Of a stretch of 20,197 nucleotides of DNA, positions 1-7,199 are shown piece by piece (the first letter of the stretch is position 1; each line of letters opens with the position of its first letter). The translations under genes were made by a program, and so were the position numbers. The notes beneath the pieces are model-generated. The model was not told the DNA's origin, did no database searches, and saw only the letters and a program-made list of their open reading frames with translations. The stretch is from Desulfuromonadaceae bacterium (GTDB lineage: Bacteria; Desulfobacterota; Desulfuromonadia; Desulfuromonadales; Syntrophotaleaceae), in contig JAIOSZ010000043.1 in NCBI GenBank assembly GCA_021107335.1, positions 1 to 20,197 of the forward strand, written 5' to 3'.

Positions 1-410
1 CTCACTTCACCGTGAATGACCTGGCGTGCGATGGACAGCACCAAACGTAACATGTCCTGAGTGCTATTCTGCAGCAGGGTAGACCGCAAGCGACTGACTT
101 CCTCGATGCCTTGAGCGAGCATTTCCAGGGAACTATCGAACTGCAGTCGAATTTCCTGCTGGCCCTCTTCCTTGCCCTGCAGATAGGCTTCTTCAATCTG
201 CTTACCGAGGTCTGCTGGGGCAGCTGTCTGATGGGCGGCGGGCTGCTCAGCTTGGATTTGCTGCGGGGTCGAAACGGCTTCTTCGCTGAAGGACTCGTCC
301 TCGAAGAGCAGACCGTCCTCTACTACCTGGCCATCGTCACCGAACTCCCGAAAGCTGATTCGTTTAAGGCCCTGCGTATTGCTGGAACGAGAAATTTTAG
401 ACGAGAGCAT
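1..410 (-). CDS. fliH: Flagellar assembly protein FliH, partial (N-terminal 136 residues)
   Basis: FliH is the cytoplasmic regulator of the export ATPase FliI in the flagellar type III secretion system. The reading frame begins at an ATG (408-410) and stays open to the left edge, so the C-terminal half is missing. After an acidic, low-complexity N-terminus comes the segment AYLQGKEEGQQE, typical of FliH, then a helical stretch ending LRLVLSIARQVIHGEV, the usual start of the conserved FliH/YscL core. The start overlaps the end of fliG by 14 nt and is preceded by GGAGGGG, a good ribosome binding site. Position directly after fliG matches the common fliEFGHI order. Identity is secure from context plus the core motif. 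Confidence 0.9.
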   Translation of the reverse strand, partial: MLSSKISRSSNTQGLKRISFREFGDDGQVVEDGLLFEDESFSEEAVSTPQQIQAEQPAAHQTAAPADLGKQIEEAYLQGKEEGQQEIRLQFDSSLEMLAQGIEEVSRLRSTLLQNSTQDMLRLVLSIARQVIHGEV

Positions 411-1425
411 CCGCCCCTCCACGGCCAGGGATCAGGATCTTTTCTTCCTCTTCGAGCTTCAGTATAATCTTGACGATTGTCTGTTGCATGGTTTCGACCT
501 CCGAAAGTTTCACCGGTCCCATGGCTTCAAGGTCATCTTGAATCATTTCTGCTGCTCGGCCCGAAATGTTCTGGAATATCGATTCTTTGAGTCCCTCGGA
601 TGCCGACTTGAGGGCCAGGGTCAATTGATCGTTGTTTACCTCTCTTAAGACGGTTTGCAGGGTGCGACCATCAAGATTGACCAAGTCCTCGAACCTGAAC
701 ATGTTTTTACGAATCTCTTCGGCCATATCCGGGTCAGTTTTTTCAATCCCCTGAAGAATGCTCTTATCAGCCCCTTGGCCCATATTGTTAATGATGTCGA
801 CGACCCGGTTGATGCCTCCCAGTTGTTGTTGTTTATCCTGACGGGCGACAATACCGATCTCTTTGCGCAGGGCGTCTTCGATCTGTCCGACAATTTCTGG
901 AGAAACCTGTTCAATCCGAGCAATACGATACATGACATCGGAGCGGAGAGAATCGTTCATGAAATTTAGAACCTTGGCGGAGTGTTCGATCTTCTGAGTC
1001 GACAAAATCAGCGCCACGGTCTGTGGGTGTTCGTTATCTAACAGGCTGGCGACCATATGAGGCTGCATGATGGCAATGGTTTCCAAAGGGCGTGCTTCAT
1101 CGTCCCAGGTAATATCCTCCATTAATCGTTCAACACGCGATTGGTCGCCGCCAGAAATGACATTTTTTACAAATTCATTGCCGCGAACAAAAATTCCGGC
1201 ATGGGCCTTTTGCGTGCGATGAAATTCTGCTACCACGTCCCGGGATACTTCGGCGGGGATGTGTTCAATATTGACCATGTGTCTTGTGATTTCGCGTACC
1301 TCAGGATCGCTGAGAGATTCAAACACCTTTAAGGTGGCCTCTTCTCCTAGACACAACAGTAGAACTGCGGCTTTCTTAGCTCCTGTTAGCTTTTGAGAAT
1401 CCATATTGTTCAAGAGCTCCTTCAT
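397..1425 (-). CDS. fliG: Flagellar motor switch protein FliG
   Basis: FliG sits on the cytoplasmic face of the MS ring and transmits torque from the stator. The 342-residue product has the family's usual length. The N-terminal domain (LTGAKKAAVLLLCLGEE, about residues 13-29) binds FliF. The middle-domain EHPQ motif is at residues 132-135. The C-terminal torque domain carries the charged helix FEDLVNLDGRTLQTVLREV and the signature GRAAEMIQDDLEAMGPVK. The first ATG overlaps the fliF stop as ATGA, suggesting translational coupling. A second ATG seven codons in (1402-1404), with AAGGAG 12 nt upstream, would give 335 residues and is an equally plausible start. All key regions look intact. Confidence 0.97.
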   Translation of the reverse strand: MKELLNNMDSQKLTGAKKAAVLLLCLGEEATLKVFESLSDPEVREITRHMVNIEHIPAEVSRDVVAEFHRTQKAHAGIFVRGNEFVKNVISGGDQSRVERLMEDITWDDEARPLETIAIMQPHMVASLLDNEHPQTVALILSTQKIEHSAKVLNFMNDSLRSDVMYRIARIEQVSPEIVGQIEDALRKEIGIVARQDKQQQLGGINRVVDIINNMGQGADKSILQGIEKTDPDMAEEIRKNMFRFEDLVNLDGRTLQTVLREVNNDQLTLALKSASEGLKESIFQNISGRAAEMIQDDLEAMGPVKLSEVETMQQTIVKIILKLEEEEKILIPGRGGADALV

Positions 1426-2975
1426 CCTTCTTTAAGCCAGGTTTTGATGACCTGTGCGGAGACGTTATCTGAATTTATGACTTGTTCCCTTAGCTTGGCC
1501 GCTTCGGCGTTGGGTCCCTCAAGCTGCAGCGGCACACCGGAGAGTTCTGATTCCAGCTGTTCGACGGTTTTGTAGTGCTCCACCATTTTGCTTTCGCCTT
1601 GAAGGGTCTTGACTAGTGGCCGGACGAGCAGAAAATAGAGGAGTAAAGCGGCGACCGTCAAGAGTCCGTATTTGACCATCGGCAAATAACTGTAGATATC
1701 TGCTCCGGGGGTGATTTCAGGAGCGGTTGCGTCGTAAAAATCATTTTCAAAGGGGCGGGAGAGAACCACGATCTGGTCTCCACGCTCATCACTTATTCCC
1801 AGGGCGCTGCGTACCATTTGCTCGATGGAAGCGAGTTCTTCGGCCGGTCGGGGTTCGTAGGTCGCTTCGTTAGCTTCGCCAGCAGGCAGTTCGCGGTCGG
1901 CAACCAATACCGCGACAGACAAGGTTTTTATGGAGCCCACCGATTCCACAATTTTGCTGACCGTTTTGCTGACCTCGTAGTTGGTGGTCTCATCACTGCG
2001 GTTAGAAGAGTTGAACCCCTTACTGCCGGAAGACTCGTTGAGGTTCGAGTCCACACCGGGAACGCCGCCACTGGTACTGTTGCCGCTCTTCTCGGTTGTG
2101 GCCTGTTCACTGCGGACCGCCGATCCGTTGGGGTCATAGGCTTCTTCCAGATGCTCCCGTTGCGAGAAGTCGAGACTGGCGGTGATCTGGACCAGGGAAT
2201 TGCCGACCCCCAGTGCTCGGTCGAGCAGGGATTGTGCCCGGTTTTCCAAGCGTTTTTCCAGACTTTGCTGATATTGCTGTAAACCTGGGCTGAGAGGGCT
2301 ATTCATTTCAGCTTGGGGTGATTTCGACAAGACGCGGCCGTTAGCATCGATAATTGAGACCTGACCGGCATGGAGCCCTTCAACGCTACCGGACACTAAA
2401 TTGACAATGCCCTGAATTTGGCCGTCGTTAAGCTTGTGTCCCGGAACCAGTTTGACGATAACCGAGGCTGTGGTTTTTTCCTGCTGCTCGCGAAACAGTC
2501 GTTTTGCGGCCATGGCCAGGTGCACCCGGGCGCCTTCTACAGGAGCCAGGGACGATATGGTACGGCCCAACTCACCCTGCAGGGCGCGCTGGTAATTGAT
2601 TTTCTGAGCAAAGTCGGTCATGCCGAAGCTTTGCTTGTCAAATATTTCGAAACCGACTCCGGCGCCCTGGGGAAGACCGGCCCCGGCCAATTCGAGGCGG
2701 ATTTCGTAGACCTTGTTCGCCGGAACATAAATGGCGGTGCCGCCGCTTTCAAGGCGATAGGCGATCTTCTGTTCCTTCAGGCGAGTAATCACAGCCGAAG
2801 CATCACCGGCCGGCAAGTTGCCGAACAGCAACTGATAATCGACGTGACGGCCCTTTATTATCAGAAAGGAGAAGATCACCAGGCAGAGTAGCATCACAAC
2901 GCCCAGACTGATCTGGCGCGATTGTGGCCACTGCTTGATAGTTCCAATGAGATTGGGTTTGGTCTCTTCCGCCAT
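1422..2975 (-). CDS. fliF: Flagellar MS-ring protein FliF
   Basis: FliF forms the membrane-embedded MS ring on which the rod, switch and export gate assemble. With the start at the ATG at 2973-2975 the protein has 517 residues. That start has GGAGG nine nt upstream; an in-frame ATG at 3027-3029 adds 18 Cys-containing residues that do not look like FliF, so I rejected it. A transmembrane segment lies at about residues 23-40 (LGVVMLLCLVIFSFLII) and a second at about 436-455. Between them are the ring-building region (GVGFEIFDKQSFGMTDFAQKI, RARVHLA-like segments) and a Ser/Asn/Gly-rich loop. The tail QVIKTWLKEG is the FliG-binding end. It overlaps fliG by four bases. Confidence 0.97.
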   Translation of the reverse strand: MAEETKPNLIGTIKQWPQSRQISLGVVMLLCLVIFSFLIIKGRHVDYQLLFGNLPAGDASAVITRLKEQKIAYRLESGGTAIYVPANKVYEIRLELAGAGLPQGAGVGFEIFDKQSFGMTDFAQKINYQRALQGELGRTISSLAPVEGARVHLAMAAKRLFREQQEKTTASVIVKLVPGHKLNDGQIQGIVNLVSGSVEGLHAGQVSIIDANGRVLSKSPQAEMNSPLSPGLQQYQQSLEKRLENRAQSLLDRALGVGNSLVQITASLDFSQREHLEEAYDPNGSAVRSEQATTEKSGNSTSGGVPGVDSNLNESSGSKGFNSSNRSDETTNYEVSKTVSKIVESVGSIKTLSVAVLVADRELPAGEANEATYEPRPAEELASIEQMVRSALGISDERGDQIVVLSRPFENDFYDATAPEITPGADIYSYLPMVKYGLLTVAALLLYFLLVRPLVKTLQGESKMVEHYKTVEQLESELSGVPLQLEGPNAEAAKLREQVINSDNVSAQVIKTWLKEG

Positions 2976-3055
2976 GGCGGTTAACCTCCGGTCGGCATCT
3001 TGAAAACAATTGAAACAAATAATTGACAAATGGGTTGGTCAGGTGACAGGACCCA

Positions 3056-3349
3056 TCACACATTCATGCGCATGATTTCCTGATAAGCATCGACCGCCTT
3101 GTTGCGTAACTGCACGAACAGGCGCATGGAGATGTCGGCTTTTTCTAAGGAAATCATCACCTCGTGTAGATTTCCACCCTGGCCGCTGTGCAGTTCCTCC
3201 ACGGCCTTATCCGCGGTGACCTGAGCTTCGTTGGTGCTGTTGATGGCTTCTTTGAGTTGCTCGGCGAAGCCGCCCCCCGGCTTGTCCGCTTTTTGCGCTG
3301 CGGTAGGGGAGGGCAGGGTCGAATTAATGGCATTGATATTATTTATCAT
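3056..3349 (-). CDS. fliE: Flagellar hook-basal body protein FliE
   Basis: FliE is the small junction protein between the MS ring and the proximal rod, exported by the flagellar secretion system. The 97-residue product has the family length. It shows the conserved C-terminal half, with GGNLHEVMISLEKADISM followed by RLFVQLRNKAVDAYQEIMRMNV, and a helical N-terminus of low conservation. It begins three bases after the flgC stop and ends 80 nt before the fliF start, consistent with one transcript. The ribosome binding site is weak (AGG within the end of flgC), so translation is probably coupled to flgC. Confidence 0.96.
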   Translation of the reverse strand: MINNINAINSTLPSPTAAQKADKPGGGFAEQLKEAINSTNEAQVTADKAVEELHSGQGGNLHEVMISLEKADISMRLFVQLRNKAVDAYQEIMRMNV

Positions 3350-3352
3350 TGA

Positions 3353-3784
3353 TTAGCTGCCTATCTCGAGGGCTTTAAGGGCCATTCGTTTGGCGGCTTG
3401 AATGGCCGAGGCGTTGGCATCGTAGGTGCGAGTGGTGCTCATCATGTCGACCATCTCTTCCATGGTGTTGACATTGGGAAGTTGAACCATACCATTTTCG
3501 TCGGCATCGGGGTGGCCCGGTTCATAGATAGTCCGCAACGGCGCCTGACTGACCTGGATTCCCGCGACCTTGACTCCGTGGATGCCTTGTTCGTTGGCAT
3601 TATCCAGATGCTTGGCAAAGCTTTCATTGCTGCTTTGAAAGACGACTTGCCGTTTGCGGTAGGGACCGCCTTCGGAGGTACGGGTCGTGCCGACATTCGC
3701 CAGGTTGGAACTGATGACGTTTAACCGGGTTCGCTGGGCGCTTAGGGCCGAGGAACTGATTTGCATCGACGTGAAGATATCCAT
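3353..3784 (-). CDS. flgC: Flagellar proximal rod protein FlgC
   Basis: FlgC is one of the proximal rod proteins exported through the flagellar apparatus. The 143-residue protein begins with the family N-terminal helix, including LNVISSNLANVGTTRT, which carries the rod/hook ANxxT-like export and assembly signature. It ends with the C-terminal helix NVNTMEEMVDMMSTTRTYDANASAI. Start choice is supported by AAGGAG nine nt before the ATG. It lies 13 nt after flgB and three nt before fliE. No anomalies were seen. Confidence 0.97.
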   Translation of the reverse strand: MDIFTSMQISSSALSAQRTRLNVISSNLANVGTTRTSEGGPYRKRQVVFQSSNESFAKHLDNANEQGIHGVKVAGIQVSQAPLRTIYEPGHPDADENGMVQLPNVNTMEEMVDMMSTTRTYDANASAIQAAKRMALKALEIGS

Positions 3785-3797
3785 TGCTTAAGTCTCC

Positions 3798-4211
3798 TTA
3801 GCGGTCACTTTGAATGACATATTTGAGTAGTCCCAGTTTTTTGTTCAGCATCTGGGTCGCAGCTTCGTAAAAGATCTGGTTTTCGGCCTGGACTACCATC
3901 TCCTGGTCGAGGTCGACCCCGTTTTGATCGCCGAGGCCATTGTTGTTGGCCAGACTTTCGACCCGGCCGTGGACCTGCTCTATGCTGCCGCTGGTGATGT
4001 CGAAGTGTTTTGCATGCCGAGTCGGGGTCGTCGTGGATTTATCGCCGAGGGCCTGTTGCAAGTCTTCTTCAAAGCGAAGCCGGCTCGGTGTGTAGCCAGG
4101 CGTGTCGATGTTGGCCAGGTTGGAGGCGGTGATCTGCTGGCTGCGGCTGCGCAGGTCCAGAACCTTTCCTAATACCCCAACGGTGCGGTCAAATATCCCA
4201 TCTGTTGGCAT
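3798..4211 (-). CDS. flgB: Flagellar proximal rod protein FlgB
   Basis: FlgB is the first proximal rod subunit. The product has 137 residues, the normal length. The N-terminal segment QQITASNLANIDTPGYTP is the rod-protein signature. The C-terminal helix, with LDQEMVVQAENQIFYEAATQMLNKKLGLLKYVI, is the second conserved assembly element. The ATG is preceded by GGGAG at a good distance. The gene follows the TPR gene after a 44-nt gap with no visible terminator, so it is probably co-transcribed from the sigma-54 promoter upstream of that gene. Confidence 0.97.
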   Translation of the reverse strand: MPTDGIFDRTVGVLGKVLDLRSRSQQITASNLANIDTPGYTPSRLRFEEDLQQALGDKSTTTPTRHAKHFDITSGSIEQVHGRVESLANNNGLGDQNGVDLDQEMVVQAENQIFYEAATQMLNKKLGLLKYVIQSDR

Positions 4212-4255
4212 CTGTTGTTTCTCCCTTTTAGCAGGCAGCTAATGGCCGCGGAAGG

Positions 4256-6658
4256 TCAGTAGGTTTCAGCAGCAATAAAATCACTGGCGAGTTGTCGCCA
4301 GAGATCATCCTTTCCTTTTTCGACCAGAGTCTGAAAAAGGTTAAGAGCTCGGGTGCGTTTTCCTTTGGCCAGCAGTATCTGGCCGCAACGATAGGTCGCC
4401 TGATCGCTGAAGGTTCCGTCTTCGGCCAAGACTTCATAGAGGGGCAGTGCCTGCTGGCCATGACCCAACCGACGCAGGGCTTCCGCTTCAAGGAGCAGGC
4501 CTAAGGGGGGAATCGATTCGCCTCGGTCGCCCAACCGATTGGCAAAATCGATAACCTGGTTGTAGTCGCCTAGTTCCCAGTAGATCTGCGTGGCCAGTAA
4601 TTCGATATCGTTGCTACGGGGGTATTGCTTGTCCTGCAGCAGCTCCGCTGCCTCTTCTAATCGTGCAAGTTTGTACAGGGCGCGCAAGCGCAGCAGAAAG
4701 AGAGCGTTACGATCTGTGCCTTTGGGATAGCTCTGTAGGTAGGCCTTACTGTACTTTTCGGTCAGGGCATATTCGTCCCGATCGTAGTAGAGGGATGTCA
4801 GTGGCAAATAGAATTTTTCGCTATCGCCCTCGCTTTTTGCGTGATCTATCATATAAAGGTAGACTCTGCAGCCGCGGTCGAAGAGTCCTAGGCGAGAGAA
4901 TGCATTGGCTAGTTTAGGTAGAAACGGCCATTTCCCATCTCCTCGAATCAGCAGTTCACGGTATTTTTCAAGGAGTATCACTGCTTGCAGGTCTTCTCCC
5001 TTGGCAATAAAGTTTTCCAGTACGGGAGGAAGAATCTCTGCCATCAAGGCTTCGGCTTCGGCTCGCAAGGGACTGCTGGCAAAATTGCGCCTAAATCTAC
5101 CTAAGGTTTCGATGGCTCGCAAGGGTTCGCCAGACAGATGGAGAGAGATGCCGAGTTTGAGTAGAATTTCCTCGCGCAATCGTCGATCTGATGTCAAGGA
5201 GAGAATGACTGGATAATCGCGAAGTCCTTGTAGTAGATGGCGTTCTTCCATGGTAACAAGGCCATGGTCAAGTATCTTCAACCAGGCTCGTAAGTCGCCG
5301 GTGGTTCCCGTGAAACCCTCTCGTAATAGGCGGAAATGCAACATGGCGGCCTGCTGGTCTCCATTGTGGTAGGTCGCCAGACTACTGAGGAAAAGCGCCT
5401 GACTGGTCGCATCGACTCCTTGCAATAAGGTGGACAGCTCCTGGTAAAGAAGGTGGGCTTGTTCCCACCGATGATTATCGAAAAAGGCTTTGGCTGCTTG
5501 CTGAAAGGAATAAAGATTAGCTGTTGGCAGTTGAGCATTCTTTAACTGCTTTTGGTAGTACGCTAAAGCTTCTCGAGACTGACCAGTTGCGACCTGGGCA
5601 TCGGCGATACGTAACTGCCGAATGGAGCGTAGGCCTTTGGGCCAACGACTGTTTTCCCTGAGCAGTTTTTTCAATGCCAATTGGCCGTCGTCTTTTAGAA
5701 GGGCAATTTCAGCTTGCAACAGCTGTAGCGGGTGACGATAGGGACCTTCTCCTAATAGTTTTTCAAGGTCGGCATGCCAGACCATGGCACCGTAGTGGTC
5801 ATCTGTTAAAGCGAGGGCCAGGTTATGCAGATAACCGACTCGCTGTTGCAGTTTCGGGGAGAGCTCCCTTTCTGGAAACTTCTCCAGAATAGTCAGACCT
5901 TTTTGGGCAGATCCACTGCGTAGCAGGGCTTCGGCTTGTAGAAGCTGCATTTTCCGCAGGCTTTCGTGACTTAATTTGACCGAGGAAAGATCTTGTAAAA
6001 GAGCGAGAGCCTTTTGTGGCTCCTGGCCTTCAACTGTTTTGAGGATAGCTGCAAAAGAGGGCGAAGCCTCCTCGAACCCAAAACGGGGAAGGATTGGTAT
6101 GGATATTTTAAGGGGCAGATCCATCAACAGGGGCGTTTGGTATTCGCTGAAGAATTTGTGCCATTGACCATTAAACTTGGATTTGATCATGTTCTGGCTG
6201 CTGCTGGTGCTTCTTTGCCGTGAAGGCAGACCGCTTATGCGGAAGGCGATTGCCGGGCGACTGCCCCCTGCTTCTTGCCAGAAAAGTTCCAGTTCAACGG
6301 TGGCGGTTGCTTGGTTTGTAGCTACGGTAACGCTGGCAGGGACCTGACGCAGAAGTATCGAGACCATCAATTCGTTGTGGGATTTGGCCAGCAGAATCTT
6401 GACGATTTTATCGTCTTCAGCCAACAGATGCAGGGTCGGAGCTGCTGAGGCATCACTGAAAAAGAGATCAATCCGCTGTCCTGACGGTTCGACCCGGTAT
6501 TCCGGAAGAGCAGAAAAGTGCAACATGATACGGCTGTTGGCAAGCCCGTCTTCTTTGGTCTTGCGGTCCAACAGAGGGCTCGTAGCAGCCATGGCCTGTT
6601 GAGCCACTCCCAATAGTAGCGCCCAGAAGAGAAGATATGTGATGCGGCGAAGGAACAT
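4256..6658 (-). CDS. Secreted tetratricopeptide-repeat protein heading the flagellar operon
   Basis: Function unknown; probably periplasmic or outer-membrane-facing. From the ATG at 6656-6658 it has 800 residues. It starts with a signal peptide: MFLRR, a hydrophobic core ITYLLFWALLLGVA, and cleavage site AMA. An in-frame TTG at 6665-6667 is an alternative start with a closer GAG. Residues about 30-150 form a beta-rich region (LHFSALPEYRV...RIDLFFSDA) that resembles AMIN-type domains. Most of the rest is helical with TPR-like hairpins, e.g. LGDYNQVIDFANRLGD, ALPLYEVLAEDG and KGKRTRALNLFQTLVEKG. It is the first gene after a sigma-54 promoter and precedes flgB, so a role in rod or envelope penetration by the flagellum is inferred, not shown. 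Confidence 0.85.
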   Translation of the reverse strand: MFLRRITYLLFWALLLGVAQQAMAATSPLLDRKTKEDGLANSRIMLHFSALPEYRVEPSGQRIDLFFSDASAAPTLHLLAEDDKIVKILLAKSHNELMVSILLRQVPASVTVATNQATATVELELFWQEAGGSRPAIAFRISGLPSRQRSTSSSQNMIKSKFNGQWHKFFSEYQTPLLMDLPLKISIPILPRFGFEEASPSFAAILKTVEGQEPQKALALLQDLSSVKLSHESLRKMQLLQAEALLRSGSAQKGLTILEKFPERELSPKLQQRVGYLHNLALALTDDHYGAMVWHADLEKLLGEGPYRHPLQLLQAEIALLKDDGQLALKKLLRENSRWPKGLRSIRQLRIADAQVATGQSREALAYYQKQLKNAQLPTANLYSFQQAAKAFFDNHRWEQAHLLYQELSTLLQGVDATSQALFLSSLATYHNGDQQAAMLHFRLLREGFTGTTGDLRAWLKILDHGLVTMEERHLLQGLRDYPVILSLTSDRRLREEILLKLGISLHLSGEPLRAIETLGRFRRNFASSPLRAEAEALMAEILPPVLENFIAKGEDLQAVILLEKYRELLIRGDGKWPFLPKLANAFSRLGLFDRGCRVYLYMIDHAKSEGDSEKFYLPLTSLYYDRDEYALTEKYSKAYLQSYPKGTDRNALFLLRLRALYKLARLEEAAELLQDKQYPRSNDIELLATQIYWELGDYNQVIDFANRLGDRGESIPPLGLLLEAEALRRLGHGQQALPLYEVLAEDGTFSDQATYRCGQILLAKGKRTRALNLFQTLVEKGKDDLWRQLASDFIAAETY

Positions 6659-6737
6659 TGTCGTCAATTATCTCAAATAATAGAGTAGAGTAAGATCACA
6701 TCGTGCTTTTGCTCGGTCAGTAGATATAGATCCGTTG

Positions 6738-6754
6738 TGCTAGTAGCGTGCCAA
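6738..6754 (-). promoter_or_regulatory. Sigma-54 promoter for the TPR-flgBC-fliEFGH operon
   Basis: On the minus strand the sequence reads TTGGCACG-CTAC-TAGCA. It has the invariant GG (6752-6751), exactly ten bases, then GC (6740-6739), matching the sigma-54 consensus YTGGCACGrNNNTTGCW at all but two specified positions. The predicted start is near 6727, leaving a leader of about 70 nt before the TPR gene. The activator is probably the FleQ/FlrC-like protein encoded at 16435-17874 (inference). Confidence 0.8.
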
Positions 6755-6883
6755 TGTATAACTAGCCGATTCACAAATTGTTTTTTCGGTCAATGGTGGC
6801 ACTGGCGCAGTTTGGCCAAAAAATTGACAGTTTCTGGGGGGAGGTGGAGCGAACGGTTTGACGCAAGGTGGGGCAGAGATGTC

Positions 6884-6909
6884 GCATAAGTGTGGCATAA
6901 GTGTGGCAT
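6884..6909. repeat. Tandem 11-bp repeat (gcataagtgtg x2 plus gcat) in the divergent control region
   Basis: Two perfect copies of gcataagtgtg (6884-6894 and 6895-6905) are followed by a third partial copy, gcat. One helical turn per unit puts each copy on the same face of the DNA. It lies about 135-155 bp upstream of the sigma-54 promoter at 6738-6754, the usual distance for an enhancer-binding-protein site. TTGACAGT also occurs twice nearby (6824-6831 and 6912-6919). Binding by any particular regulator is inference. Confidence 0.45.
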
Positions 6910-6975
6910 TTTTGACAGTGATGCCCCTTGTCTTAACCAGATGTTTGGGGCTGCGCACCGGGTGTGAATTGTTGT

Positions 6976-6984
6976 TGGTATAAT
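6976..6984 (+). promoter_or_regulatory. Candidate extended -10 promoter for the cheA operon
   Basis: TGGTATAAT is a perfect TATAAT with the upstream TGn of an extended -10 element, facing cheA. No convincing -35 hexamer is present at 16-18 bp spacing. A start near 6991 would give a leader of about 210 nt. The rest of the 541-bp intergenic region (6659-7199) holds the oppositely facing sigma-54 promoter, the tandem repeat and a palindrome TTTGGCCAAA (6811-6820), and no gene. Confidence 0.4.
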
Positions 6985-7199
6985 CTGCCCGGCTGTGAAG
7001 TCGCTCATTTCGGCCCCTTGAGCGGTGTCTGCTCGTTTTATTAAGCAGATATGGACGGCTGGCAGAAAAAAGGTGGTGCGAAATTTGTATATTAGTCGAT
7101 TGCATTTTCGCCGGCAGGTGCTTGTGCCTTGCAACCAGGTGGCAATAGTTTGCTTTTCTGGGCCTTAAACAACAAAACAAAGCATTCAGAGAGGGACGA

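Noticed and set aside
2976..3029. Extended fliF start giving 18 more residues
   Set aside because: The extension is Cys-rich and unlike FliF; the ATG at 2973-2975 has a GGAGG at proper distance.
6871..6886. Plus-strand GG-N10-GC (GGGCAGAGATGTCGCA) ahead of cheA
   Set aside because: Spacing is right, but the -24 and -12 boxes each miss conserved bases; a chance match is likely.
7140..7153. Possible sigma-54 promoter for cheA (TGGCAATAGTTTGC)
   Set aside because: Spacing is GG-N9-GC, not the required ten bases, and it sits only about 47 bp before the start codon.
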